This document shows, piece by piece, positions 23,194 to 31,356 of a stretch of 64,000 nt of DNA; the stretch's first letter is position 1, and every line of letters begins with the position of its first letter. A model generated the notes under the pieces. It ran no database searches and was not told where the DNA came from. It saw only the letters and a list, made by a program, of their open reading frames with translations. The position numbers and the translations under genes are program-made. Location: NCBI RefSeq assembly GCF_026626335.1, contig NZ_JAPNTZ010000010.1, positions 186,001-250,000 on the forward strand, written 5' to 3'. The stretch is from Paractinoplanes pyxinae. Lineage in GTDB: Bacteria > Actinomycetota > Actinomycetes > Mycobacteriales > Micromonosporaceae.

Positions 23194-23780
23194 CGGGCCA
23201 TTCCCGAATGAGCGACGCTCGGAAGCCGCCGGCTTGAGGTGCGTCAGCGCCGATCATTGTCGTGGTCGTGATGGTCACTTGCTCGGAGTGCAGGCCGAAC
23301 CAGCGGGAGCGTTTGTATACGGCGGTGGTCGTGGTCGTAGTAGGGACAGGGCTCTGAGGTGTAGAAGGCGTCAGCATGGTGCCCCGCGACTGTCTGCGCG
23401 CGGAAGACTCCGCCAAGCGCCCTGCGAAGGCGGCTGACCGAGCCCTGCACATACCAGGCGTGCGAGACATACCGGATCTCCGGGAGCCCTCGGCTGGAGG
23501 AAGCTGGGCTCGCTCTGGTTAAAGGCACGCTGAACTCAAGAGGGGCCTTCTCTGAGGCGCTGATGTCAGGCGGCATGCGGTGCGGGTCGAGTGCGCCGCT
23601 GTGCGGGTCGACGTGCGCGGAAGGAAAAGCTGGTCGGCAGCCAAGTGGCACCAACGACTTGGAGCCAGTGGGCCGCCGCCTCCCCCGCCCCAGTTGGGTG
23701 GGTTGGGAATGTAGCCCCGTTGGCTGTGAGTACAGGGAAGTTGTCCACAGGTGGGCATGGTGATCTATGCACTGGGCGTA
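23194..23780. other. Intergenic region, no convincing gene
   Basis: Nearly 600 bases in which frames on both strands are open but show no recognisable protein, no start with a ribosome site and mixed composition. Its right end holds TATACT at 23779-23784, a good -10 for the lipase-like gene that starts at 23816. Confidence 0.5.
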
Positions 23781-23815
23781 TACTCTGAGCGCATAGTTGA
23801 CATGGGGGAGGCGTT

Positions 23816-24991
23816 GTGGGGACTACTCGGCGGAGTTTGATTGTGGGGGCGTTGGCGGTTGGTGTGGGCTTGAACGGTGGGGCGGTGCTGGTGGCGCCGG
23901 CTCGGCTTTGGCTGCCTGCGCCTACTGGGCCGTTCGAAGTTGGCGCTACGGCATTGCACCTGCTTGATCGGTCGCGGCCCGATCCCTTCACGGGGGAGGC
24001 GCATCGGCGTGAGTTGATGGTGGGGGTTTGGTATCCGGCTCGGGATGTGGAGCGGTTTCCGCGGGTTTCTTGGATGGAGCCGGCTGTGTTGCGGCGGTAC
24101 CTGACCGATGCGGGGTACGCGGCTGATGTTGTGGCGTCTCCGCTGACGGCCGGGCGTGAAGGTGCGCCTTTACGCCGTACGGGAAAGAAGTTGCCGGTTC
24201 TGGTCTTCTCGCACGGGGCCGGGGATCACCGGAACGGGAACTCGATCATGATTCAGCAGCTGGCCAGCCATGGGTATGTGGTGGTCACGATCGACCACCT
24301 CGGCGACGCCTACAGCCGGCTGCCGGACGGGCGGGTTGTCGCGCCGACCGAGCAGTCGCTGTATCCGCAGGATTTCGAGCGGGACGCGCGGTTCGTGCTC
24401 GACGAGATCGAGCGGCTTGCGGCGGGGCACAACCCGGACGTCGATCGGCGGCGGCTGCCGGACGGGTTGGCGGGGGCTTTGGACGTACGGCGGATCGGGA
24501 TGATCGGCTGGTCCAAGGGTGGCACGGCTACGGCTCGGGTGATGCTCAGCGATCGGCGGGTGCGGGCCGGGCTGGCGATCGACCCGCCGCTGTTGCCGGC
24601 CATGGACGGGCGGATCGACCGGCCGTTCATGCTCATGACGGCCGAGTTCACGCGTGCCACCGACCCGGCCGTACGGAAATTTTGGACGCAGTTGATTGGC
24701 TGGCGTCTCAATGTGCAGGCCGACGGCGCTGTGCACTCGTCTTACAACGACCTGCAGGTGCTCATGCCCCAGTTGGCGAAGATCGTGGGGATGAGCGATG
24801 AAGAACTGCGTGGGTGGACGGGTCACCTGAACACGGCGCGGGCGGTGCGCATCGATCAGGCGTACCCGGTGGCGTTTTTCGACCAGCATCTGCGTGGACA
24901 TCACCAGCGACTGCTCGACGGGCCCAGCCGGGCGTTCCCCGAGGTTCAGTACCTTGGTCTTTCCGCTGCCGGGGACACGCACCGCGGTTAG
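23816..24991 (+). CDS. Secreted alpha/beta hydrolase (PAF-acetylhydrolase-like)
   Basis: A 391-residue protein from a GTG with GGGGGAGG upstream. The N-terminus MGTTRRSLIVGALAVGVGLN has a twin-arginine-like signal. The hydrolase part shows PVLVFSHGAGDHRNGNS (oxyanion), GYVVVTIDHLGDAYSRL, the elbow IGMIGWSKGGTATARV (GxSxG) and a later VHSSYNDLQVL. This matches the platelet-activating-factor acetylhydrolase-like lipases of actinomycetes. Codon use is slightly less GC-biased than its neighbours (GTT, TTG, TAT frequent), perhaps a sign of a different history. Substrate likely a short-chain ester. Confidence 0.8.
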   Translation: MGTTRRSLIVGALAVGVGLNGGAVLVAPARLWLPAPTGPFEVGATALHLLDRSRPDPFTGEAHRRELMVGVWYPARDVERFPRVSWMEPAVLRRYLTDAGYAADVVASPLTAGREGAPLRRTGKKLPVLVFSHGAGDHRNGNSIMIQQLASHGYVVVTIDHLGDAYSRLPDGRVVAPTEQSLYPQDFERDARFVLDEIERLAAGHNPDVDRRRLPDGLAGALDVRRIGMIGWSKGGTATARVMLSDRRVRAGLAIDPPLLPAMDGRIDRPFMLMTAEFTRATDPAVRKFWTQLIGWRLNVQADGAVHSSYNDLQVLMPQLAKIVGMSDEELRGWTGHLNTARAVRIDQAYPVAFFDQHLRGHHQRLLDGPSRAFPEVQYLGLSAAGDTHRG

Positions 24992-25032
24992 GCTGGGGCT
25001 GCCTGCCTGGTTCGTCCCCTTGTGAGGTGCAC

Positions 25033-26295
25033 GTGTCGCAACCTGTTGAGGTGGACGTCGTCATCGTCGGCGGCGGTCTCGCCGGACTCTCCGCTGCCCG
25101 GCGGCTCGACCGCGCCGGCGTGGAGTGGCTGCTCGTCGAGGCCTCCGACCGGATCGGCGGCCGCGTCGCCACCGACGTCGTCGACGGCTGGCACTTCGAC
25201 CGCGGCTTCCAGGTGCTCAACACGGCCTACCCGCGGGTGCCGGCCCTCGTCGACGTGGACGCGCTCGACATGCGCTACTTCACCTCCGGGGTGCTGGTGC
25301 GCCGCGGCGGCGACCTGCACCGGCTGGAAAACCCGCTGCGGGAACCGCTGTCCGCGGCGCAGACACTCAACGCCGGGGTCGGCACGCTCAGCGACCGGCT
25401 CAAGTTCGCAGCCCTGGCCACCCGCTGCGCGACGGTGCCGGCCAAGAAGCTGCTCGACGCCCGCGAGACGACGGCGCAAGAGATGCTGCGCAAGGCCGGC
25501 CTGTCCCACCGCATGATCGAAGAGGTGCTGCGGCCCTTCCTGTCCGGGGTCTTCGCCGACCGCTCGCTCGAGACGTCCAGCCACGTCCTGGCGATGGTGC
25601 TGCGCTCCTTCGCCCGCGGCAAGATCGGCGTGCCCGCGGCCGGCATGGCGGCCCTGCCCGCCGCCATCGCCGGCCCACTGCCGTACCCGCAGCTGCTGAT
25701 CGGCGCCCGCACCCTCGAGATCGGCCCCGGCGTCGTGGTCACCGAGGCCGGCGAACTGCGCTGCCGGGCCGTCATCGTCGCCACCGACCCGTCCGCGGCG
25801 TCCGCCCTGCTGCCGCAGCTGCCCCGGGCCGACATGCACGGCCTGACAACCTTCTACTTCGGCGCCGACCGGGCCCCCATCGACGAGCCCACCCTGATCC
25901 TCGACGGCGACCGGCGCGAAATCATCGCCAACACCATCGTCGTCAGCAACGCCGCCCCCGAATACGCCCCGCCCGGCAAGTCGCTGATCGCGGCCTCGGT
26001 GGTCGGCATCTCGGCCCCGTCCTCGGCGTCCGAGACGGTGATGCGGGTCGAGCTTTCCCGCCTGTACGGGGTGCCGACCGACGACTGGGACCTGCTCGAA
26101 GTCGTGAACATCCCCGAGGCGCTGCCGGCCGCCCGCGTCCCGCAAGCCCAGCTGCGCAAGCCGGTCGACCTCGGCGACGGCCTGTTCGTGGCCGGCGACC
26201 ACCGCGACAGCCCGTCCATCCAGGGGGCGCTGGCCGGCGGATGGCGCACGGCCGGGGCGGTGCTCACCTGGCTGGGCACGCGGGTCAGCGTCTGA
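25033..26295 (+). CDS. FAD-dependent amine-oxidase/phytoene-desaturase-like oxidoreductase
   Basis: A 420-residue flavoprotein. Residues ~8-40 form the dinucleotide-binding motif VVIVGGGLAGLSAARRL with a GG doublet (EASDRIGGRV) behind it. A C-terminal FAD motif GDGLFVAGDHRDSPSIQGAL ends the protein. The GTG at 25033 (SQPVEVDVV...) follows GTGAGG. In plants and bacteria this subfamily is called protoporphyrinogen-oxidase- or desaturase-like; the real substrate is unknown. It stands alone between the lipase-like gene and tRNA-Met. Confidence 0.85.
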   Translation: MSQPVEVDVVIVGGGLAGLSAARRLDRAGVEWLLVEASDRIGGRVATDVVDGWHFDRGFQVLNTAYPRVPALVDVDALDMRYFTSGVLVRRGGDLHRLENPLREPLSAAQTLNAGVGTLSDRLKFAALATRCATVPAKKLLDARETTAQEMLRKAGLSHRMIEEVLRPFLSGVFADRSLETSSHVLAMVLRSFARGKIGVPAAGMAALPAAIAGPLPYPQLLIGARTLEIGPGVVVTEAGELRCRAVIVATDPSAASALLPQLPRADMHGLTTFYFGADRAPIDEPTLILDGDRREIIANTIVVSNAAPEYAPPGKSLIAASVVGISAPSSASETVMRVELSRLYGVPTDDWDLLEVVNIPEALPAARVPQAQLRKPVDLGDGLFVAGDHRDSPSIQGALAGGWRTAGAVLTWLGTRVSV

Positions 26296-26351
26296 GCCGG
26301 GGAGATCGCTGGCTGTGGGTATGCGGCACGGGTTACTATCGCCGCCGGTAA

Positions 26352-26425
26352 GGGGCGGTAGCTCAGTGGGTTAGAGCAGGGGACTCATAATCCCTCGGTC
26401 GCGGGTTCGAGTCCCGCCCGCCCCA
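26352..26425 (+). tRNA. tRNA-Met (CAT), elongator type
   Basis: Acceptor GGGGCGG/CCGCCCC, D-arm GCTCAGTGGGTTAGAGC, anticodon stem-loop GGGGACTCATAATCCCT with CAT, T-arm GCGGGTTCGAGTCCCGC. The first pair G-C and A discriminator exclude the initiator tRNA, whose 1-72 pair is unpaired. A lysidine-modified Ile tRNA cannot be excluded formally but the body fits Met. Confidence 0.93.
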
Positions 26426-26435
26426 CTCTTCTTGC

Positions 26436-26452
26436 CTGGGGGCGACCCCCAG
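26436..26452. repeat. cga-loop G/C hairpin followed by ACCCCACGTT (copy 2)
   Basis: CTGGGGG-cga-CCCCCAG is a perfect hairpin 10 bases after tRNA-Met and is followed by ACCCCACGTTACG, as in the copy after tRNA-Asn at 19001. It is likely the tRNA terminator. Confidence 0.65.
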
Positions 26453-26703
26453 ACCCCACGTTACGGTGGGCGCGCCTGGCGTAACGGTTGCGCCCTCGTC
26501 GGGGTTGCGTCCTTCGGCCGTCGAATTCGCCGCCCGCATCTCGCCGGTGGGCGGGCGCCGAGGTCGAGTCCGCCAACTGCCCGAACCGTTCGACCAAGGC
26601 GCTGCTGACTCAGCCGTATGACACCGGATGTGACGCGACCCGTCCTCCTGACAACGAGGACCGAGCGGGTGGTGGGGACAACTCTTAGGGCAAGGTGCAG
26701 CGA

Positions 26704-27066
26704 TCAGGATCGACGAATCTTCTCGATGGCTTTGCCTCGGGCCAGCTCGTCGACCAGCTTGTCGAGGTAGCGAACCTTCCGCATCACGGGATCTTCGATC
26801 TCCTCGACCCGCACGCCGCACACCACGCCGGTGATCAGCGGGGCATTGGAGTTCAGGCGAGCGTCTGCGAAGAACTCCTCGAAGGAGGTCTCCTGCGCCA
26901 AGTGACGCTCGATGTCGGCGTCATCGAAGTCGGTCAGCCACGTGATGATCTGGTGGAGCTCGGTTCTCGTGCGGCCCTTGCGCTCCACCTTCGTGAGGTA
27001 GTGCGGATACACCGCGGAGAACGGCATTCGGTAGACCCGCTTCAAGGTCTTTTCGTCCGTCTTCAT
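26704..27066 (-). CDS. DUF2200 family protein
   Basis: A 120-residue soluble protein: RVYRMPFSAVYPHYLTKVER, GRTRTELHQIITWLTDFDDA, NAPLITGVVCGVRVEEIEDP and MRKVRYLDKLVDELARGKAI. This is the complete DUF2200 pattern, a small conserved bacterial protein of unknown function. ATG at 27066. It is flanked on both sides by a degenerate copy of the same short sequence (near 26550 and 27150), which may be remnants of another gene. Confidence 0.85.
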   Translation of the reverse strand: MKTDEKTLKRVYRMPFSAVYPHYLTKVERKGRTRTELHQIITWLTDFDDADIERHLAQETSFEEFFADARLNSNAPLITGVVCGVRVEEIEDPVMRKVRYLDKLVDELARGKAIEKIRRS

Positions 27067-27124
27067 GCCACTGATCCTTCCGCGTCCCGGTGCACCCGTT
27101 GCTCTGACTGTCCAGCAAGGTGCT

Positions 27125-27300
27125 TCATGATGTACTGATCCGCGCCGGGACGTCGAGGTCGACTCCGCCTGGCTGCCCGAACCGCTCAGTCAGCGACCTG
27201 AAGAGATCTGTTCGTGGGTGTTCGTCCTCGGTAGCGGCCGCGGTGCGGATCAGGTGGATGCCGGCCTGGGCAAGGCTCGCGCAGGGCTGCGACAGGAGTC
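27125..27300 (-). pseudogene. Possible 3' remnant of an unidentified gene
   Basis: A frame without start ends at 27125 and reads AGIHLIRTAAATEDEHPRTD ... SLTERFGQPGGVDLDVPARI. The end has protein-like composition but no initiation site. The DNA around CGGTTCGGGCAG...GGCGGA.TCGACCTCG also occurs in degraded form at about 26540-26605, on the other side of the DUF2200 gene. This looks like two fragments of one duplicated gene. I cannot name the family. Confidence 0.3.
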
Positions 27301-27402
27301 GTTAAAGAAACTTAAGGATTGCTTGCTCAGCGTCATGAACTGCTGCACATCGTTGCTCGTATATCCCGGCACAAGCACTACGGGACGACGAAGGAGCCGT
27401 GC

Positions 27403-28329
27403 ATGTATCGACGCGGAGTCAGCAGCTATCGACGCGGAGCCAGCAGCCGGACGCGCAAGCTGGTGATTGGAGGCGCCGCCGCAGCGCTGCTCGGCTCGGC
27501 GCTCGCGATCGGCACGGGGATGAGCCAGGCCGCCGAACAGGGCAACCCCGGAGCCGGCTCCGGTAACGTCAGCGCTTTGGTGCCGGCGCTGGGTTTCAGC
27601 CCGGGCGATCCGAACGCGACGGCCGACCGTGTGGGTCCCACCGGGGTGAATGTCCCTGGTCGCTGCCCGCCCACTCAAGCCCAGGTGAACGCGCAGGTGG
27701 CGCTCAAGAATGGGAACCTTCCGAGTGGAACGGACCTGGAAAGCCGTATTCAGCGTTTTGAGAAGACCTTGTCGGCGATTCAGGACTTGAAATGCCCCGC
27801 GTCTTCCACGACTTTGCTGGGCCGCTTGAATTCGTTGACCGCGCTGCGTGGAAACGCGAACCGCGATGACGTCCTGCGTGGTTTGGGTCTGAACGAAACG
27901 CCAGCGGATAGAGCCGCCGCCCCAGGATCCGGTGACGCGGCCGCGGGTGGAGCGACGGGGAACGCCGGATCCGGCTCCGGTGACATCAACGCTTTGGTGC
28001 CGGCGCTGGGTTTCAGCCCGGGCGATCCGAACGCGACGGCCGACCGCGTGGGCCCCACCGGGGTGAATGTTCCTGGTCGCTGCCCGCCCACTCAAGCCCA
28101 GGTCAACGCGCAGGTGGCGCTCAAGAATGGGAACCTTCCGAGTGGAACGGATCTGGAAAGCCGTATCCAGCGTTATGAGAGGACCTTGTCGGCGATTCAG
28201 GACTTGAAATGCCCCGCGTCTTCCACGACCTTGCTGGGCCGCTTGAATTCGTTGACCGCGCTGCGTGGAAACGCGAACGCCGACAACATCCTGCGTCGTT
28301 TGGGTCTGAACGAAACGCCGGCGGGCTAA
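27403..28329 (+). CDS. Secreted protein of two near-identical ~119-aa domains
   Basis: A 308-residue protein with AAGGAG before the ATG. The N-terminus (SSRTRKLVIGGAAAALLGSA ... MSQA) is a signal peptide. Two copies of one domain follow: ALVPALGFSPGDPNATADRV, GVNVPGRCPPTQAQVNAQVA, LESRIQRFEKTLSAIQDLKC and LLGRLNSLTALRGNAN. Each copy has two Cys, so one disulphide per domain is possible. A Gly/Ala-rich linker (PGSGDAAAGGATGNAGSGSG) joins them. The family is unknown to me; the shape suggests an exported helical structural or binding protein. Confidence 0.75.
   Translation: MYRRGVSSYRRGASSRTRKLVIGGAAAALLGSALAIGTGMSQAAEQGNPGAGSGNVSALVPALGFSPGDPNATADRVGPTGVNVPGRCPPTQAQVNAQVALKNGNLPSGTDLESRIQRFEKTLSAIQDLKCPASSTTLLGRLNSLTALRGNANRDDVLRGLGLNETPADRAAAPGSGDAAAGGATGNAGSGSGDINALVPALGFSPGDPNATADRVGPTGVNVPGRCPPTQAQVNAQVALKNGNLPSGTDLESRIQRYERTLSAIQDLKCPASSTTLLGRLNSLTALRGNANADNILRRLGLNETPAG
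27550..27906 (+). repeat. Direct repeat, first half (~357 bp)
   Basis: This segment is repeated at 27967-28323 at an exact offset of 417 bases with very few substitutions, many of them silent or conservative. The near identity at DNA level points to a recent in-frame duplication or ongoing gene conversion. Confidence 0.85.
27967..28323 (+). repeat. Direct repeat, second half (~357 bp)
   Basis: Second copy of the 27550-27906 segment. Differences cluster at the ends (linker side and the NRDDVLRG/NADNILRR segment), while the central Cys-containing part is almost unchanged. Confidence 0.85.
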
Positions 28330-28423
28330 AGCCGCAGGGAATGCGGGGCCGCAAAACGAGCGGCACCGCGAACAACGGCAACCTGATCCTTCGCGGATCC
28401 TGATTCACCGCACGGAACCGCCT

Positions 28424-28459
28424 CGCCGGAGGCCCTCGCACCACGGGGGGTCTCCGGCG
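28424..28459. terminator. Hairpin after the duplicated-domain gene
   Basis: CGCCGGAG and CTCCGGCG form an 8-bp stem, with a partially paired 20-base loop (GCCC/GGGG). It lies 95 bases after the stop codon and is a plausible terminator. Confidence 0.45.
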
Positions 28460-28475
28460 CGTTCGTGTGTGGGTC

Positions 28476-28604
28476 ATGCGCGCGGTGATCTTCGGCTACT
28501 TCGGCACGCTGACCGACCCCGGCGCACAGGAATCGGGTCACGGTGGCCCGCTGGGTGATCCGGTTTGTGCCTTGGCGATGGTTGCTGCCGAACGTCGCGC
28601 CTGA
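28476..28604 (+). pseudogene. Remnant of a HAD-like hydrolase gene
   Basis: A 42-codon frame starts MRAVIFGYFGTLTDPGAQES. This is the N-terminal motif I of HAD hydrolases (xxIFDYFGTLTD), but the nucleophile Asp is replaced by Gly (GGC instead of GAC). After ~15 residues the similarity ends and the frame stops at 28604. It looks like the truncated, inactivated start of a HAD gene; the rest is not found downstream. Confidence 0.5.
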
Positions 28605-28824
28605 CCGCCACTGACGGGATCGGCCTTGACGGCGTTACTACGCGACAAGACGCTCTATGACCAGATGTTGCCGAGCACCCTCGGAACAGGCCGGTTGCTC
28701 GTCGCGCTGGTTGACCGCGCTTGGTCGTGTTGCCGGCCATCGGCGAAGTCTTCGCGGTTGCTGGGTAGTGGGCCGTGTCACACGATGCCATGCTGGGGTC
28801 CGTGGACTTGCATGGAGGCGAGTT

Positions 28825-29703
28825 GTGAGCGGGGAAGGCGACGGCCCCACGGTTGCGCGGATTTTGCTTGGCTCGCAGCTGCGTCGGTTGCGGGAAGAGC
28901 AGGGTATGGCCCGCGCGGAGGCGGCCGAAGCTCTTGGCACTGCGGATTCGACTATCAGCCGGATGGAGTTGGGCCGGGTCGCGTTGAAGGAAGCCAACGT
29001 GGCGGTTCTGCTTTCGCTGTACGGGATGGACGACGAGCAGGAACGGGCGGCTTTCCTGGCTCGGGTGCGGGAGACGAATACGCAGTGCTGGTGGCATCCG
29101 TACAGCGATATCACCCCGAACTGGTTGCAGCGGTATCTGGGGCTGGAAGCGACCGCGTCCGTCATTCGTACGTACGAGGCGCAATGGTTGCCGGGGTTGT
29201 TGCAGACCGAGGCGTACGCCGAAGCGATGATTCGGCTCGGCACTTACAGCCAGCGCGAGGATGACGTGGCGCGGCGGGTGCGGCTTCGGTTGGAGCGTCA
29301 GCAGGTTCTCAGTCAGCCGGATCCGCCGACGCTGTGGGCGGTGATCGACGAGGCGGCTCTGCGGCGGCCGGTCGGCGGGCCGCGCGTGATGCGGGACCAG
29401 ATCGAGGCGCTGGCCGCTCAGGAGAGCAAGAACCCGAAGGTGATAATTCAGGTGATGCCGCTGGCGGCGGGCGGGCACGCCGGGGGCGGCACCTCCTTCA
29501 CCATTCTGCGTTTCCCGCAGGAGGAAATGCGCGACCTCGTCTATGTGGAGCAGCTGACCAGCGCGCTCTATCTGGACAAGCCGGCCGACGTCGACCGCTA
29601 CTTCGACGTCATGAACCACCTTTCCGAAGAAGCGGCGACTCCACAGGAGACACCGGCGATTCTGGACCGTATCCTCAGCAACCGGCCGGCCATCGGAGAC
29701 TGA
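28825..29703 (+). CDS. XRE-family regulator with DUF5753 domain
   Basis: A 292-residue protein from a GTG with GGAGG six bases upstream. Residues ~14-65 are an XRE helix-turn-helix (LRRLREEQGMARAEAAEALG, STISRMELGRVALKE). The C-terminal DUF5753 domain includes YLGLEATASVIRTYEAQWLP, GLLQTEAYAEAMIR and FTILRFPQEEMRDLVYVEQL. Such regulators are numerous in filamentous actinomycetes and usually act together with a small neighbouring gene. Here the partner is a Methyltransf_19 gene 10 bases downstream. Confidence 0.9.
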   Translation: MSGEGDGPTVARILLGSQLRRLREEQGMARAEAAEALGTADSTISRMELGRVALKEANVAVLLSLYGMDDEQERAAFLARVRETNTQCWWHPYSDITPNWLQRYLGLEATASVIRTYEAQWLPGLLQTEAYAEAMIRLGTYSQREDDVARRVRLRLERQQVLSQPDPPTLWAVIDEAALRRPVGGPRVMRDQIEALAAQESKNPKVIIQVMPLAAGGHAGGGTSFTILRFPQEEMRDLVYVEQLTSALYLDKPADVDRYFDVMNHLSEEAATPQETPAILDRILSNRPAIGD

Positions 29704-29713
29704 AGGAGCCCTC

Positions 29714-30505
29714 ATGAGCGACGGAGCCCCGAAGATCGATTCCTCGGTTCCGCAGACGGCACGGGTCTGGAACTACTGGTTGGGCGGCAAGGACAACTAT
29801 GCCGTCGATCGGGCCCTCGGCGACCAGATCGCCCAGGAGTACCCGATCATCGTGGAGATCGCCCGGGCCGACCGGGCCGTGCTCAACCGGGCGGTGCGGT
29901 ATCTGGCCGGTGAGGCCGGCGTCCGTCAGTTCCTCGACATCGGGACGGGGCTGCCGACGACCAACAACACGCACGAGGTGGCCCAGTCGGTGGCGCCGGA
30001 GTCGCGGATCGTCTACGTCGACTACGACCCGCTGGTGCTGGTGCACGCCCGGGCGTTGCTGTCCAGCGGTCCGCACGGCGCCACCGACTACGTCGACGCC
30101 GACCTGCGCGACACCGAGACGATCCTGCGCGAGGCGAGCCGGACCCTGGACCTGAGCAAGCCGGTGGCCCTGATGCTGTCCGGGATCCTGGCCCACATGC
30201 CCACCGCTCAGGAGGCGCGGGCGATCGTCCAGCGGACCATGGCCGGGCTGGCCGCCGGCAGCTACCTGCTCGTCGTCGACGGCGCGAACACCAACCCCGC
30301 GCTCAACCAGGTCATGGAGATCTGGAACGCCACTGCCAACCCGCCGTACGCGATGCGCACCCCGGAGGAAATCGGCAGCTACTTCGACGGCCTCGAATTC
30401 GTCGAGCCGGGCCTGATCGACGTGACCGAGTGGCGTCCGGACGCAGCCGACGGGGGGCCGGCCCGCCGGCTGGACAACCTCATCGGCCTGGCCCGCAAAC
30501 CCTAG
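29714..30505 (+). CDS. SAM-dependent methyltransferase (Methyltransf_19 / DUF574)
   Basis: A 263-residue protein with the family start SSVPQTARVWNYWLGGKDNY and the SAM-binding segment FLDIGTGLPTTNNTHEVAQS, then RIVYVDYDPLVLVHARALL and ALMLSGILAHMPTAQEARAI. These proteins are restricted to actinobacteria and commonly follow XRE/DUF5753 genes, as here with a 10-base gap. The methyl acceptor is unknown. Its 3' end overlaps the convergent DUF899 gene by 4 bases. Confidence 0.92.
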   Translation: MSDGAPKIDSSVPQTARVWNYWLGGKDNYAVDRALGDQIAQEYPIIVEIARADRAVLNRAVRYLAGEAGVRQFLDIGTGLPTTNNTHEVAQSVAPESRIVYVDYDPLVLVHARALLSSGPHGATDYVDADLRDTETILREASRTLDLSKPVALMLSGILAHMPTAQEARAIVQRTMAGLAAGSYLLVVDGANTNPALNQVMEIWNATANPPYAMRTPEEIGSYFDGLEFVEPGLIDVTEWRPDAADGGPARRLDNLIGLARKP

Positions 30506-31179
30506 GGCTTGGGGCCGTACAGGCGAGCGATGTCGGGGGAATCCAGCCAGCCGCTGTAGGTGGGCGACTGGGGCCAGCCGTCGGGGGAGTCCTGCCACTC
30601 CTCCCGGCGGCCGTACGGCAGGGTGTCGACCAGGGCGAACGTGTGGGTCAGCTGTTCGACGCCGCGGCCGGAGGTGTGCCAGGTTCGGTAGACGGTGTCG
30701 CCGTCTTTGAGGAAGACGTTCAGGGCGAAGCCGCCGTCGGCCGGGGCGTCCACGTCGGCGCCGAAGGGGCTGTCGGCGGTGGAGTACCAGGTCATCGGGT
30801 TGCCTACGCGGTGGGCGTAGGCGAGCGCGTCCTTGATCGGGCCCTGCGTGACGATGACGAAACGGGCGTCGTAGTTCTCGAGGAAGCCCAGGCGGGTGAA
30901 GACCGAGGTGAAGCTGGTGCAGCCGCCGCACTGCCACTCGGCCGACGGGTCCCACATGTGGTTGTAGACGATCAGCTGGGACTTGCCGTCGAAGACGTCG
31001 GCCAGGCGGACCGGGCCCTCCGCGCCGACCAGGGTGTAGTCGGGCATGCGGACCATGGGCAGCTTGCGCCTCTGTGCGGCGATCGCGTCGAGTTCGCGGG
31101 TGGCCGCCTTCTCGCGGACGCGGAGCTCGTCCAGCTGCTTGCGCCAGGTTGCTTCGTCGGCGACGGGTGGCATGGCCAT
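30502..31179 (-). CDS. DUF899 thioredoxin-like protein
   Basis: A 225-residue protein: WRKQLDELRVREKAATRELD, then LIVYNHMWDPSAEWQCGGCTSF with the CGGC active-site-like motif of DUF899, HRVGNPMTWYSTADSPFGAD, and FLKDGDTVYRTWHTSGRGVE. The family has a thioredoxin fold and is annotated as predicted dithiol-disulphide oxidoreductase. ATG 31179 is preferred; AAGGAG lies upstream. The 46-bp tandem repeats occupy its 5' region. Confidence 0.88.
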   Translation of the reverse strand: MAMPPVADEATWRKQLDELRVREKAATRELDAIAAQRRKLPMVRMPDYTLVGAEGPVRLADVFDGKSQLIVYNHMWDPSAEWQCGGCTSFTSVFTRLGFLENYDARFVIVTQGPIKDALAYAHRVGNPMTWYSTADSPFGADVDAPADGGFALNVFLKDGDTVYRTWHTSGRGVEQLTHTFALVDTLPYGRREEWQDSPDGWPQSPTYSGWLDSPDIARLYGPKP

Positions 31180-31220
31180 GGTCAACCATCTCCTTCTCGT
31201 ACGGGTCGTCAGTACATGGA

Positions 31221-31356
31221 CTCGCCGGGGCGGCCGGACTCATCGGTGGGCCGGAAAAGCAGCCGGCTCGCCGGGGCGGCCGGACTCATCGGTGTGCCGG
31301 AAAAGCAGCCGGCTCGCCGGGGCGGCCGGACTCATCGGTGTGCCGGAAATCAGCCG
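31221..31356. repeat. 46-bp tandem repeat, three copies
   Basis: Three consecutive units of 46 bases start at 31221, 31267 and 31313, each beginning CTCGCCGGGGCGGCCGGACT; the third is cut short near 31350. Copies 1 and 2 differ at a single base. The array lies between the start of DUF899 and the stop codon of the FAH gene (both leftward), reaching into the last codons of the latter. Confidence 0.9.

Noticed and set aside
18869..26425. tRNA genes as borders of an integrated element
   Set aside because: No integrase and no second partial copy of either tRNA 3' end was seen in the window.
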